A stretch of 64,000 nt of DNA, from positions 1,794,146 to 1,858,145 of the forward strand of contig NZ_JH719395.1 in assembly GCF_000271845.1 (NCBI RefSeq), written 5' to 3'. Positions 54,301 through 62,200 of the stretch are shown here, piece by piece (within the stretch, counting starts at the first letter, position 1; the number at the start of each line of letters is the position of its first letter). Position numbers and translations under genes: made by a program. Under the pieces are notes generated by a model. It saw only the letters and a program-made list of their open reading frames with translations, was not told the DNA's origin and ran no database searches. The DNA comes from Rhizobium leguminosarum bv. trifolii WSM2297. Its GTDB lineage: Bacteria; Pseudomonadota; Alphaproteobacteria; Rhizobiales; Rhizobiaceae.

Positions 54301-55672
54301 GCTGATGTATCAGGAGCGATGGATATCGTTTCGCGACCAAAGCAGCATCATCGATCGCTTCACAGTCAATAGGCGTCGCAAGATCTGGTTCAACCCCATC
54401 CAAGATGGCCTCATAAGCCACCAGTACGTTCTCGTACCTCATGATCGTATGATGGGATACACCGACCTCGCGCGAGAGAAATGCCCGCTCAATTTTGGAT
54501 TTGTCCTTCCTGCTTCTAGGAAACTTGCCAACCGTGATGCATTTATTGAGCGCTGCCACCAATGTCCTCTGGGCGTTGCTTCCTTGGTTCTGGTACGGGC
54601 GCAATGTCGGAAAGCGCTGCACGATGGCGGAGACCTCGGGGTCAAACAGCCTATGTCCAGCTCTCTCTTCAATTACGTCGATTATCGTTTCGTAGTCATG
54701 CAGGATCGTACGGTGGAGAGACAGGGTCGCGCTTGTAACGCCAGCCTCCTCATACAGGAACGGGCGGCTGATTTTGCTGTAATCGTGGTTAGACCTGGGA
54801 AAACACCCTTTCCGCAGGCATAAATTCAAGACTTTCACCAGGCGCCAAGGCGCACTATCTCTGGCAAAGGCTTGATGTATTGCTAGAACGGGGTACCGTC
54901 CAACGATGTCGCTGACATCGTCACTGCTCTCAGCAAGACCCACCAGCGAGTTCCCCGGCTCCACGATATCTATTACGGTCTCGTAGTCTTTGATTATCCG
55001 ATTTTGGTCGAACAGGCCCGAAGAGCCGACCGCTTCCGCTACTGCGTTACGGTAAATTCTCAGCGGATTTTTTGGCGACCGTGGAAACGAGCCGCCTGCA
55101 ACACAGCCATTTAGATATCGTACCACCCGGGAGGAAATCGATCCTGGTAGGTAACCCTGGTGCGGTGCCAGTAAAGGAAAGCGTTCAACGACTGCCTTAG
55201 CGAACGGGTCATGGGCGAACCAATGCGCGGTCCGCCTGTGCTGAGGCTCGACCTCGTCGAGGATGGAGTCATAATCCCTGAGTAATCCGTCACACTTCTG
55301 AAGCATACCGGGTGAAATGTTTGCCGTACGGATCAGGAAATCTCGATGGATCTTGGATAGGTTGTTCCGAGACCTTGGGAATTTTCCATTCCGAATGCAC
55401 TCGTTCAACACCCTGACGAGACCAGCTCGTTTCCCATCGGCGGGGTAGTGTTGGTGCGGAGCGATGACAGGAAAGCGCTCAACCAGCTCTTTTACATCGG
55501 AGGGATACGTGTCCTGCGAAAACTTGTTCAGCAGCTCGGAGTGAGCGCTCGACACCTCGACAGGCTCGAGCTCGCAGTTTCGAACCGGATCGCCACCAAC
55601 ATCAATCGCCTGCTCCCCCCCGCAGCCAATTTGATCGATCCCTTGATACCGCATTGCGCCGCCCCACCTCAC
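51380..55672 (-). CDS. Giant recombinase-like protein with six repeat modules, GInt-type gin operon (1430 aa)
   Basis: A 1430-residue protein. Residues 59-620 are six modules of about 96 residues, each with an RFPxLxxHQ opening, an LNxCI helix, FPRS, a KIxRxFL helix and a DYExI end. Residues 625-790 hold two shorter, more divergent units. Residues 1100-1290 resemble the catalytic domain of tyrosine recombinases, with ITPNMLRPSVLLKAALES, LGQHGERVHEGYVNKYP and a Tyr; the HxxR His is Asn and the first Arg is not clear, so it may be structural. The last 110 residues include a Cys-containing segment (LCADRYGKPG then CQSLDCVSGC). It probably binds DNA at the element ends. It is first in the operon, 103 bp after the replacement thyA. 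Confidence 0.8.
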   Translation of the reverse strand: MRWGGAMRYQGIDQIGCGGEQAIDVGGDPVRNCELEPVEVSSAHSELLNKFSQDTYPSDVKELVERFPVIAPHQHYPADGKRAGLVRVLNECIRNGKFPRSRNNLSKIHRDFLIRTANISPGMLQKCDGLLRDYDSILDEVEPQHRRTAHWFAHDPFAKAVVERFPLLAPHQGYLPGSISSRVVRYLNGCVAGGSFPRSPKNPLRIYRNAVAEAVGSSGLFDQNRIIKDYETVIDIVEPGNSLVGLAESSDDVSDIVGRYPVLAIHQAFARDSAPWRLVKVLNLCLRKGCFPRSNHDYSKISRPFLYEEAGVTSATLSLHRTILHDYETIIDVIEERAGHRLFDPEVSAIVQRFPTLRPYQNQGSNAQRTLVAALNKCITVGKFPRSRKDKSKIERAFLSREVGVSHHTIMRYENVLVAYEAILDGVEPDLATPIDCEAIDDAALVAKRYPSLLIHQQYPDHGAKAIVVRVLNRCLAERMVPHTEASLLQIDRGYLRHATGLSSLQLSKCYEIIHDYEAVTEMLEEESAQGILITRDENLAAVLEQHPELAVHQEYRRGSAAYRVVRELNRQIVAGQLDRNASGTIQKKSIARKLGLTTLGTQTLQSVFRDYDATLGPEGGSISSKIPSMRTWFLEQMRDGTLETHLGKVSRQQFLTEFGLSNNHTVLKRSSAILQLIAEYDAKVSETSYRSRLDVDRLEALRVALQTDVDFCQDGKRINRRSLEEKLGFARGTLARSPYIELVLKTQALLAKARAADGLVVRAAGRMFRFNSLLEMGWSHRVAQRVARTFGSIYEKSAKEYAKGHYSSLLTLLGFMGRNASEHCTAVRHAVEAGLPLKDLADDFTIAVTQEFRDFLEGRYSNIRSRNTRLANANVVIVNLSNNGVFPPVTRGIPQYREKSGSHLLSLAEVTQSTVNLRSGSNVDDYLHFATSQLQQAASVRQIDISEKDRSAFSHVLREELNRQDIKVAENPAQVILKVLDKRLDAISAACASIMKRGRAIWERGRRLLGRGNDLGGDVEIISRGEHPEPSKPSVRYPPMSDNHEQDLADVLKTVESHCGSLCPSGGRRTNDPYRIFLLKKIARLAGIGTRDFQEFLTPSPRTISAVLALYLIGSGSNVSVGRTLHVNSIEPAEEPHHSKVTGYKARAGGKPIFAVLEDRSDAIVGLKWINGAFGSVVATGDNARMLFKVRGSDDQFKCIEEWAFRSEFKRIVSEVAELDGLKITPNMLRPSVLLKAALESDGGTHLSRALGQHGERVHEGYVNKYPIRYLRDTDIRLFMHAMETVVIRNVEEAEAFLGVDSEGMTRRVEAVMRTGLGTLCADRYGKPGNDGKICQSLDCVSGCPQLILIAIPKEIALLQLWQLSLRLVEGDWIRDRPERWEKVWLPWLCFCDAVETKMRQSFSSVWSAASKICSEMMMNENFKPMRLF
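53813..55498 (-). repeat. Six tandem ~96-residue modules in the giant gin protein
   Basis: The RFP/RYP/QHP anchor of successive modules falls at residues 66, 164, 259, 353, 449 and 547, spacings of 98, 95, 94, 96 and 98. Modules 1-4 keep FPRS at the same place, modules 5 and 6 have lost it. The DNA copies are diverged, so this is an old duplication, not a recent array. Confidence 0.8.
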
Positions 55673-55774
55673 ATTTATAGCAAGGTTGCAGACTCGCAGT
55701 TAATACTTAGTTACCTCGTGAGCGTAGCGTGCACCACATGGTCACATAATCCACCTTGTGAGCGCAACGACACG

Positions 55775-56698
55775 CTAGACTGCGACGGGCGCCTCGATGG
55801 GAGGGTGAGGATCGTATCCAGTTACTTCAAAATCATCGATTGTATACCCGTCGATCGACGTCGGCTTGCGCAACAGCCGCAACTTCGGAAATGGTCGAGG
55901 TTCGCGGCTTAGCAGTTCTCGCGCAAGATCCATGTGGTTCAGATAGAGATGCGTGTCGCCGCCGACCCACACCAGTTCGCCCGGTTCCATATCCACCTGC
56001 TGCGCGACCATGTGGACGAGTGCAGCCTCCTGCGCGATGTTGAAAGGATTGCCTAAACCCAGATCGCAAGAACGCTGCCCGACAAGCAGGGAGAGCTTAG
56101 GATTCGATTTAGACCCTTCCGCACCAAGTCCGCTGACATAGAATTGATAGGTCATGTGGCAGGGACTGAGCGCCATCTGATCCAATTCGCCTACATTCCA
56201 CGCGTGGAAGAGCATCCTGCGGCTCGCAGGGTTGGTCCTAAGCGTCTGAATTACACTGGCGATTTGATCATGCTCTTTGCCTTCTGCATCGACCCAGCGA
56301 CGCCACTGCTTACCATACACCGGGCCGAGATCACCCCATGCTTTGGCGAAATCGTCATCCCCCAGGATCTTGGCTTCGAACTCCTCTTGCGACACATCGC
56401 TTCCAGTCGCACGGCGATACTTGTCAAGCGGCCAGTCGGTCCAGATCCGAACGTTCTCTCGTAGCAATGATTGGATGTTCGTCTGGCCCGTAAGGAACCA
56501 GAGCATCTCTTTTACGGCAGTTTTCCAGAATACCCTCTTCGTTGTGTAAACCGGAAACCTACCGTCTGACAGGTCGAAACGCATCATCGCTCCAAAAGTG
56601 GAGAGCGTGCCAACGCCCGTTCTATCGACACGTCGATCACCCTTCGCGAGAACGTGTTCGATAAGGTCAAGGTACTGATATTCTGGATGGCGTGCCAT
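55775..56698 (-). CDS. thyA: Complete thymidylate synthase carried by the island (replacement thyA)
   Basis: A 307-residue ThyA that methylates dUMP to dTMP with methylene-tetrahydrofolate. The nucleophile C180 lies in LSPCHMTYQFYV; RSCDLGLGNPFNIAQE carries the dUMP-binding Asp/Asn, and GDTHLYLNHM the His/Tyr pair. It has the insertion (residues 92-121) of the longer ThyA type, which the host copy lacks, so it is not a duplicate of the host gene. AGGAAAG precedes the ATG. It lies 180 bp downstream of the broken host gene and in the same direction, where the host thyA promoter could drive it, and directly upstream of the gin-like operon. It probably keeps the host prototrophic after integration. 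Confidence 0.93.
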   Translation of the reverse strand: MARHPEYQYLDLIEHVLAKGDRRVDRTGVGTLSTFGAMMRFDLSDGRFPVYTTKRVFWKTAVKEMLWFLTGQTNIQSLLRENVRIWTDWPLDKYRRATGSDVSQEEFEAKILGDDDFAKAWGDLGPVYGKQWRRWVDAEGKEHDQIASVIQTLRTNPASRRMLFHAWNVGELDQMALSPCHMTYQFYVSGLGAEGSKSNPKLSLLVGQRSCDLGLGNPFNIAQEAALVHMVAQQVDMEPGELVWVGGDTHLYLNHMDLARELLSREPRPFPKLRLLRKPTSIDGYTIDDFEVTGYDPHPPIEAPVAV

Positions 56699-56786
56699 GT
56701 GCTGCTTTCCTGGAAATCTGAATTCGAGCGGTGGCAAGGGCGAGCCGATCGCTCGAAGTTTCTGAATTTCAGTGGAACCAGCAACG

Positions 56787-56880
56787 CGGTACCGGTACCA
56801 TTGACTTCGGCCTAAAAAACTCGTTGAATCAATGCATTGTAGCGGAAGGTACAGAGGCGATGTCGGAAAAGGTACCCACG
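56787..56880. repeat. Island end: putative attachment region with GGTACC-bearing repeats
   Basis: Between the replacement thyA and the broken host gene are CGGTACCGGTACC (56,787-56,799), then CGGAAGGTAC (56,843-56,852) and CGGAAAAGGTAC (56,864-56,875), a direct repeat spaced 21 bp. Homology to rhizobial thyA starts at 56,877. Such short repeats at an element end are what recombinase binding sites would look like. The matching site at the far end is outside the window. Confidence 0.5.
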
Positions 56881-57398
56881 CCGAGGAAGATGTCGGCCGA
56901 ACGCTGATAGAGCTGGCAGGAGAGCTTGCCATCGGCGACATAGAACTGGAACAGGCAATGGCAGGGCGGCAGCGCCATCTCGTCCACTTCGGCCGGGTTC
57001 CAGGCCGAGACGATGTGGCGGCGGGAATTCGGGTTGTTGACGATGCCTTTGACGAGATTGGCGATCTGGTCGATGTGGCCGCCATCCGGCGCCGGCCAGG
57101 AGCGCCACTGGGCACCGTAGACCGGCCCGAGATCGCCGTTTTCGTCGGCCCATTCATCCCAGATCGAAACGCCGTTCTCCTTGAGATAGCCGATATTCGT
57201 CTCGCCCTTCAGGAACCATAAAAGCTCGTGAATGATCGAGCGCAGATGCAGCTTCTTCGTGGTCAGCACGGGAAAGCCTTCTTCGAGATCGAAACGCATC
57301 TGATAACCGAACACCGAACGTGTGCCGGTACCGGTGCGGTCGCCCCGGTCGGAGCCCTTTTCCATCACATGGCTGAGCAGATCGAGATATTGCTTCAT
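56877..57398 (-). pseudogene. thyA: Host thyA truncated by island insertion
   Basis: The first 174 codons of the short-type rhizobial thymidylate synthase (264 aa when complete): [24 protein letters not shown] at the start, the nucleophile C146 in [12 protein letters not shown], and RSADIFLGV at the break. Codons after 174 code for unrelated residues and stop after 15 more. The part with the dUMP-binding Asn and the His/Tyr pair is missing, so the product cannot be active. The lost 3' part and any downstream folA should lie at the other island end. Confidence 0.92.
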
Positions 57399-58000
57399 GT
57401 CGCGCTGATTCCGTTTCGGCTTAATTTAAGCCTCTCGCCGCAGGATACCAATCACCGTCGGGCATTTTCCCAATGTTTCTGATGGGCCGTTTAACGCTTT
57501 TATGACGTTGGCCCTTTCCTTGGGCTGAGGAAACCACTATATCAGCCTTGCCGGCTTTCGGGCCGGCTATGGCGATAAATGAGCGGTGTAATAAACCTAT
57601 TGGACCCGGGGGCGGTACCCGGCGCCTCCACCAAAAACCGGCGGCCTTGAAGGCCGGCTTTTGATGGGGGCGAAACAGGATCGACAAGGGTGTAAAGATC
57701 GTCTTTTTGCTCGGCATTGTACCGCCGTTATCGGGCTAAATTGTAGTTGCAAACGACAACTATGCGGAAGCTCGTCTCGCTGCTTAATCGCAGTGTGACA
57801 CTTCAAATCAAGCCCTAGTGGTTCGCACCTCTAGGCGGGGTCCGAAGGCACCTGGCAACAGAAGCCTTCACCTTCTCCCTGCCGCCGAAATCATGTATGC
57901 TGCTGAAAAACGTGACTCGGCTCCGGTCTTTCCCAAGGCGCCCGGACGTGGCATATAACCTTGTGAAAAGACTTCCGAACCGACGAAAGACAGGAAAAGC
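57399..58000. other. Intergenic region between host thyA and sspB
   Basis: This 600-bp divergent region must hold the thyA and sspB promoters. It has two GC-rich inverted repeats: GCCGGC-tttcgg-GCCGGC at 57,550-57,567 and a hairpin at 57,638-57,662 with A-run on the left and T-run on the right, which may end transcription in both directions. AGGAAAAG before sspB is its ribosome site. I see no gene. Confidence 0.5.
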
Positions 58001-58516
58001 ATGGGGCAGGACCATATCCGCTACGACATTCTGGCACAGGATGCACTTCGCGGCGTCATCCGCAAAGTTTTGGCGGAAGTCGGAGCGACGGGCCGCCTGC
58101 CCGGCGACCATCACTTCTTCATCACCTTCCTCACCGGTGCTGCCGGCGTACGCATCTCCCAGCACCTGAAGTCGAAATATCCCGAGCAGATGACCATCGT
58201 CATCCAGCACCAGTTCTGGGACCTCAAGATCACTGAGACGCATTTCGAGATCGGCCTTTCCTTTTCCGACGTTCCGGAAAAGCTGGTCATCCCGTTCAAT
58301 GCGATCCGCGGCTTTTACGATCCCTCCGTCAATTTTGAGCTCGAATTCGACGTGCCGCTCGCCGATGGCGAGGAACTGCCGTCCGGTGAAATCACCGCCT
58401 ATCCTGTCGACGCCGCTGGAAAGCCCGATGAGGCCGCCGGTGCAAAACCCGCCGATGGCGAAGAGAAAAAAGCGGGCTCTGTCGTCTCGCTCGACTCCTT
58501 CCGCAAGAAGCAGTGA
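58001..58516 (+). CDS. sspB: SspB, ClpXP adaptor / stringent starvation protein B
   Basis: A 171-residue protein of the alphaproteobacterial SspB type. The substrate-binding fold covers residues 8-120: YDILAQDALRGVIRKVLAEV, then HHFFITFLTGAAGVRIS, and FDLEF-like strands. A linker of about 35 residues rich in Ala/Asp/Pro follows, and the C-terminal VVSLDSFRKKQ is the ClpX-binding tail. It delivers ssrA-tagged peptides to ClpXP. Core gene, next to thyA in rhizobia; a terminator follows. Confidence 0.92.
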   Translation: MGQDHIRYDILAQDALRGVIRKVLAEVGATGRLPGDHHFFITFLTGAAGVRISQHLKSKYPEQMTIVIQHQFWDLKITETHFEIGLSFSDVPEKLVIPFNAIRGFYDPSVNFELEFDVPLADGEELPSGEITAYPVDAAGKPDEAAGAKPADGEEKKAGSVVSLDSFRKKQ

Positions 58517-58522
58517 TTTGAA

Positions 58523-58544
58523 GGGAGGCCAAGCCTCCCATTTT
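58523..58544 (+). terminator. Rho-independent terminator after sspB
   Basis: GGGAGGC-caa-GCCTCCC followed by ATTTT, 6 bp after the sspB stop codon. Confidence 0.75.
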
Positions 58545-58564
58545 CATAAGGATTTAGGCCCCGA

Positions 58565-58759
58565 ATGAGTGCCGAGATCGTCAACCTGCGTCAATTCCGC
58601 AAGAAGCAGGCCCGCTCCGAAAAGGAGGCGCAGGCCGAACAGAACCGCATTTCCTTCGGCCGCACCAAGGCAGAAAAGCAGCTTACCCGCAGCCTCAACG
58701 AAAAAGCCGACAAGGCCCATCGCGACGGCCGGCTTGAGACCGATGACGACGGTGCGTGA
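58565..58759 (+). CDS. DUF4169-type small basic protein
   Basis: A 64-residue, highly charged protein: EIVNLRQFRKKQARSEKEAQ, then ISFGRTKAEKQLTR and a final HRDGRLETDD. This is the conserved pattern of the DUF4169 family of rhizobia and relatives, found next to sspB. Entirely helical, function unknown. ATAAGGAT precedes the start at a good distance. Confidence 0.8.
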   Translation: MSAEIVNLRQFRKKQARSEKEAQAEQNRISFGRTKAEKQLTRSLNEKADKAHRDGRLETDDDGA

Positions 58760-58929
58760 AGCTTTCACGCACAGCTTGAACAGCCGGAATGGAATGTGAA
58801 GGTTTTTGCTTTTATGCATGTCGTCGTCCCGGCACCGCTGCACACTTCCGGGCGACACGCATTGAGATCAGCCACTTGCGCGGTTTCCTTGAATCGATCT
58901 GCCAACCAGTCAAGGTGTGAAGCCGCTTC

Positions 58930-59154
58930 ATGATCCGCAAGCATTCGGCGACATTGCACGGCCATCGCACCAGTTTCTCGCTGGAGGATGAATTCTGGGC
59001 CGAGCTGAAGACGATCGCCGCCAACCGCTCGATGCCGCTCGCGGCGCTGATTTCCGAAATCGATGACCATCGGCCGCCGGACAGCAATCTGTCCTCGGCG
59101 CTGCGGCTGCACGTACTGGCCTGGGCGAAGGCCGGCGCCAACGCCCAGCCGTAA
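58930..59154 (+). CDS. Ribbon-helix-helix domain protein
   Basis: A 74-residue protein of the RHH_4 type: GHRTSFSLEDEFWAELKTIA forms the beta-ribbon and first helix, and PLAALISEIDDHRP the second helix and turn. The family is short and usually of unknown target. It lies between the small DUF4169-type gene and the AsmA gene, in the usual core order for Rhizobium. It probably binds DNA as a dimer. Confidence 0.8.
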   Translation: MIRKHSATLHGHRTSFSLEDEFWAELKTIAANRSMPLAALISEIDDHRPPDSNLSSALRLHVLAWAKAGANAQP

Positions 59155-59255
59155 CGCGGACCGCTCCCATGGCGCTCGAAACACGGCACTTTGGGAGGAG
59201 GAGGTCAGCGAAACAAACAGCCGAGCGGCCCGGAGGGATTAAACTCGATCGGCTT

Positions 59256-62200
59256 TCATTGCGCCTGAACGCCCGGCACCTGGTCGAAATTGAGCGAACC
59301 GGGCGGTCCGCTGCGCCGCGCTGCCTCTGCCTCGGCGGCAGCCCGCGCCTGCGCATCCGCCTTCGCTTTGGCTTCCGCCGCGCGTGCAACCTCCGCCTCG
59401 GCAGCAGCCTTCTGGGCGGCCGCAGCCTGCGCCAATGCCCGCAGTCGCTCTTCCTCCGCCTGCCGTTGTTGCTCGATTTCGGCCGCCTTGACGCGCTCGG
59501 CGTCGTTGAACCGGTAGAGCGCCGCCTCGCGGCGCAGCCGCTGCTTTTCGAGCACGATTGCCTGCAGCCGTTCGACGCGCCGGCGCTCGCGCTCAAAGGC
59601 GCGCAGCGACAGATAGCTGGTGATATCGGTCACATCCATCGTCTTGCCTGGCGATGGCAGCATGCCGGAAAAATTCAGCCGGAGCGCCGGCTCGGCGCCG
59701 GAAAGCGCTTCCGCGCCGGGATTGAGCCCGACGCCCAGCGTCGCGCTGATCCGTTCCTCCGGCAGCGCGACCTGCGCATCGGCGGTGATGCGGGCGAGAT
59801 CGTTGGCGACGGTGACATTCTGCACGCGCAGCGTCCCGTCGGTGATGTTGAAGGGGATGCCGAGCGGCGGCAGTTTCGCCTCGCCGTTGCTGAGCAGGGT
59901 CTCGACGATCGGATGCACCTTGCCGGCATTGATCTGCTCCTGCATCGTATCGGTCGCGGCAAGCAGCGGCGGAAGGATGGCAAGGTTCAGCCCGCGTATG
60001 CTGGTATCGCCGAGCCTCAGCTCGCCCGAACCGTTCAGCGAACTGGCAATCTCGCCGATGGTCTTGCCCGAGGCTTCCATCGACAGCGACAATCCGAATT
60101 TGCCATTGGCGATCGGCGCGCCGTCGCGCAGCCAGACGACGCCGGCAAGATCGGAATCGGCAAGCGCAAGCTTCGTCTGTAGGAAGCCGGTGCCGTCGGC
60201 ATTGGTGAACAGCAGATTGCCGGAAAGCTTTCCGCCGTCCCAGTTGCCGGCCATGTCGTTGAGCTGCAGCTCGTTGCCCTTGTAGGCGACGTTGCTGGTG
60301 AAGTCGGTGACCGCCGTTTCCGGCAGACCGGGCCAGAACTGCTTGGCCGTCACCTTCACGTTGACGTCGAGATCCTTGAAGACGGGCAGCCCGAGCGGTG
60401 CCGTCGTCAGCGCGCCATTGGCGGGATCGACGATCTGGCCGAACACTGCCTCGCCAAGCCAGCCGGCATCGGCCTTGGAGAGCGTCAGCTCGCCGCTGGC
60501 CGTCGTCTTCGCAGCCTTCCGGTCGAAATTCAGCGCGCCTGAAAACTCATTGTCGGCCGCATGGCCCTTGAGATCGGAAAGGACGATCTTGTCGCTATCG
60601 ACATCGGCATTGACCTGCAGGCCGAACGGCAGCCCGGTTCCCGTCTGCGGCAGGGCGATCCCGTTCATGATGAGATAGGGGTCGAGATCGGCGCTGTCGA
60701 GCGAAAGCGCGATCTTACCGTTCATGAAAGTCTCGGGCCGGACATCGACCTTGCCGTTGGCGGTAAACGACGTCCGGTCGGTCGCAAAGGTCAGCGCAGC
60801 ATCGGCGGGATCGTTGCCCGATGCCTTCACTTTCAGCGTCAGGCGGCCGTTGGCGCCGACATCGACCGGCAGCGGGTCGAGCCCGGCCTGGCCGAACAGG
60901 ATCGACGGCACGGCATTTTCAAGCGTCGCCTCAAGGCTCGTTGTGCCGTTGCCGGTCAGCGCCAGCAGGTCGGACATGCGGTAATCGAGATTGACGCGGC
61001 TGCCGTTCGACACGCCGGCAAGCGTCACCGTCAACGCATTCCCCTCGTCGCCGCCCAGCGTCAGCGCGCCGCGCAGCGCCGTATTGCCGTACCAACCGGC
61101 ATTGCGCACCAGCCGGTCGAGCGCCGGGTGGTGCGGCAGGTGCTCGCGTAGCATCGTGAAGAAGCCGCCGGGATCGGCCGATTTGAAGGTGATCTCGCCC
61201 GCACCCTTGTAATCGAGCAGCGAGCCTTCCGCCCTGCCCGTCGCCGTCAGTTCGGCGCCTGCGATATTCTTGATCGCCAGCCGGTCGACGGCCAGCGCCC
61301 CGTCGGCGATCGTGAACGTAGTATCGACATTCTCGGCTTCGACGCCGAAGGCGGTGAACTTGTCGGCCTTGAGCTGGGCGGCGATCTTGTGGTCGAGCAC
61401 ATTGTCACCGGCATCCTGGCCGGTCATGAGCCCGCTCAGTGCCTGCAGCGCGTCGAGATCCAGCGTATCGCCGTTCAATGCTACCGACAGGGTCGGCGTC
61501 TTACCCTCGATCGCCTGCCGCTCCAGCCTGCCCTTCAGCGTCGCCGGCCCGATGGCGATCTCAAGATTTTCGAAACGCTGCAACTCGTGCGTCAGGCTGA
61601 CATTGGCGGAAAAGCCCGCCTGTCGCAATTGCCGGATGGCCGGATCGACCGACCCGGCAAGCCAAGAGGCGAGCCCCGTCGGCTGGCTGGAGGCGACCAC
61701 GATCTGGCCGTTGAACGAGGCTTCGCCCTGAAGCAGGAGTTTGCCTTTGCCTTCCACCTGCGTGCGCCCCGGCAGCGTGCCGGTGGCGCTGTCGATCATC
61801 CACCCGGTACCGGCCGGTTCGAGTTCCAGCTGCACGTCGCGCAGCGTCGTATCGCCGGCGACGATCGCCGGCAGCTTGACACTTGCCTTGCCCGGCACCT
61901 GCGGGATCGGCACCTGCCCGATGACATCGATCAGCGAGTTCAGCCGCTGACGCGCCGAAACCGCCGCATCGCGCGTCGTCTTGCCGGCCGCGCCCTGATT
62001 GCCGATGCGGTTGACGTCGATCTGCTGCCCGTCGGCGGTCAACAGGAATTCCGGCGCATTGCCGGTATCGAGCGTCGCCTCGCCCGATATGACGTAGGGA
62101 TCGTCCGTCGGCCCGATCTCCATCCGGTATTCGGGAATGCGGATGCGTTCATTGGTCAGCTCGAAGCGGCCCTTGACGCGTGGCGGCTGCTCCTTCTTGT

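Noticed and set aside
55775..57157. A single 460-residue ThyA frame covering both copies
   Set aside because: The first ~150 codons are a shadow frame over the broken host gene; the real replacement gene starts at 56,698 after a good ribosome site.
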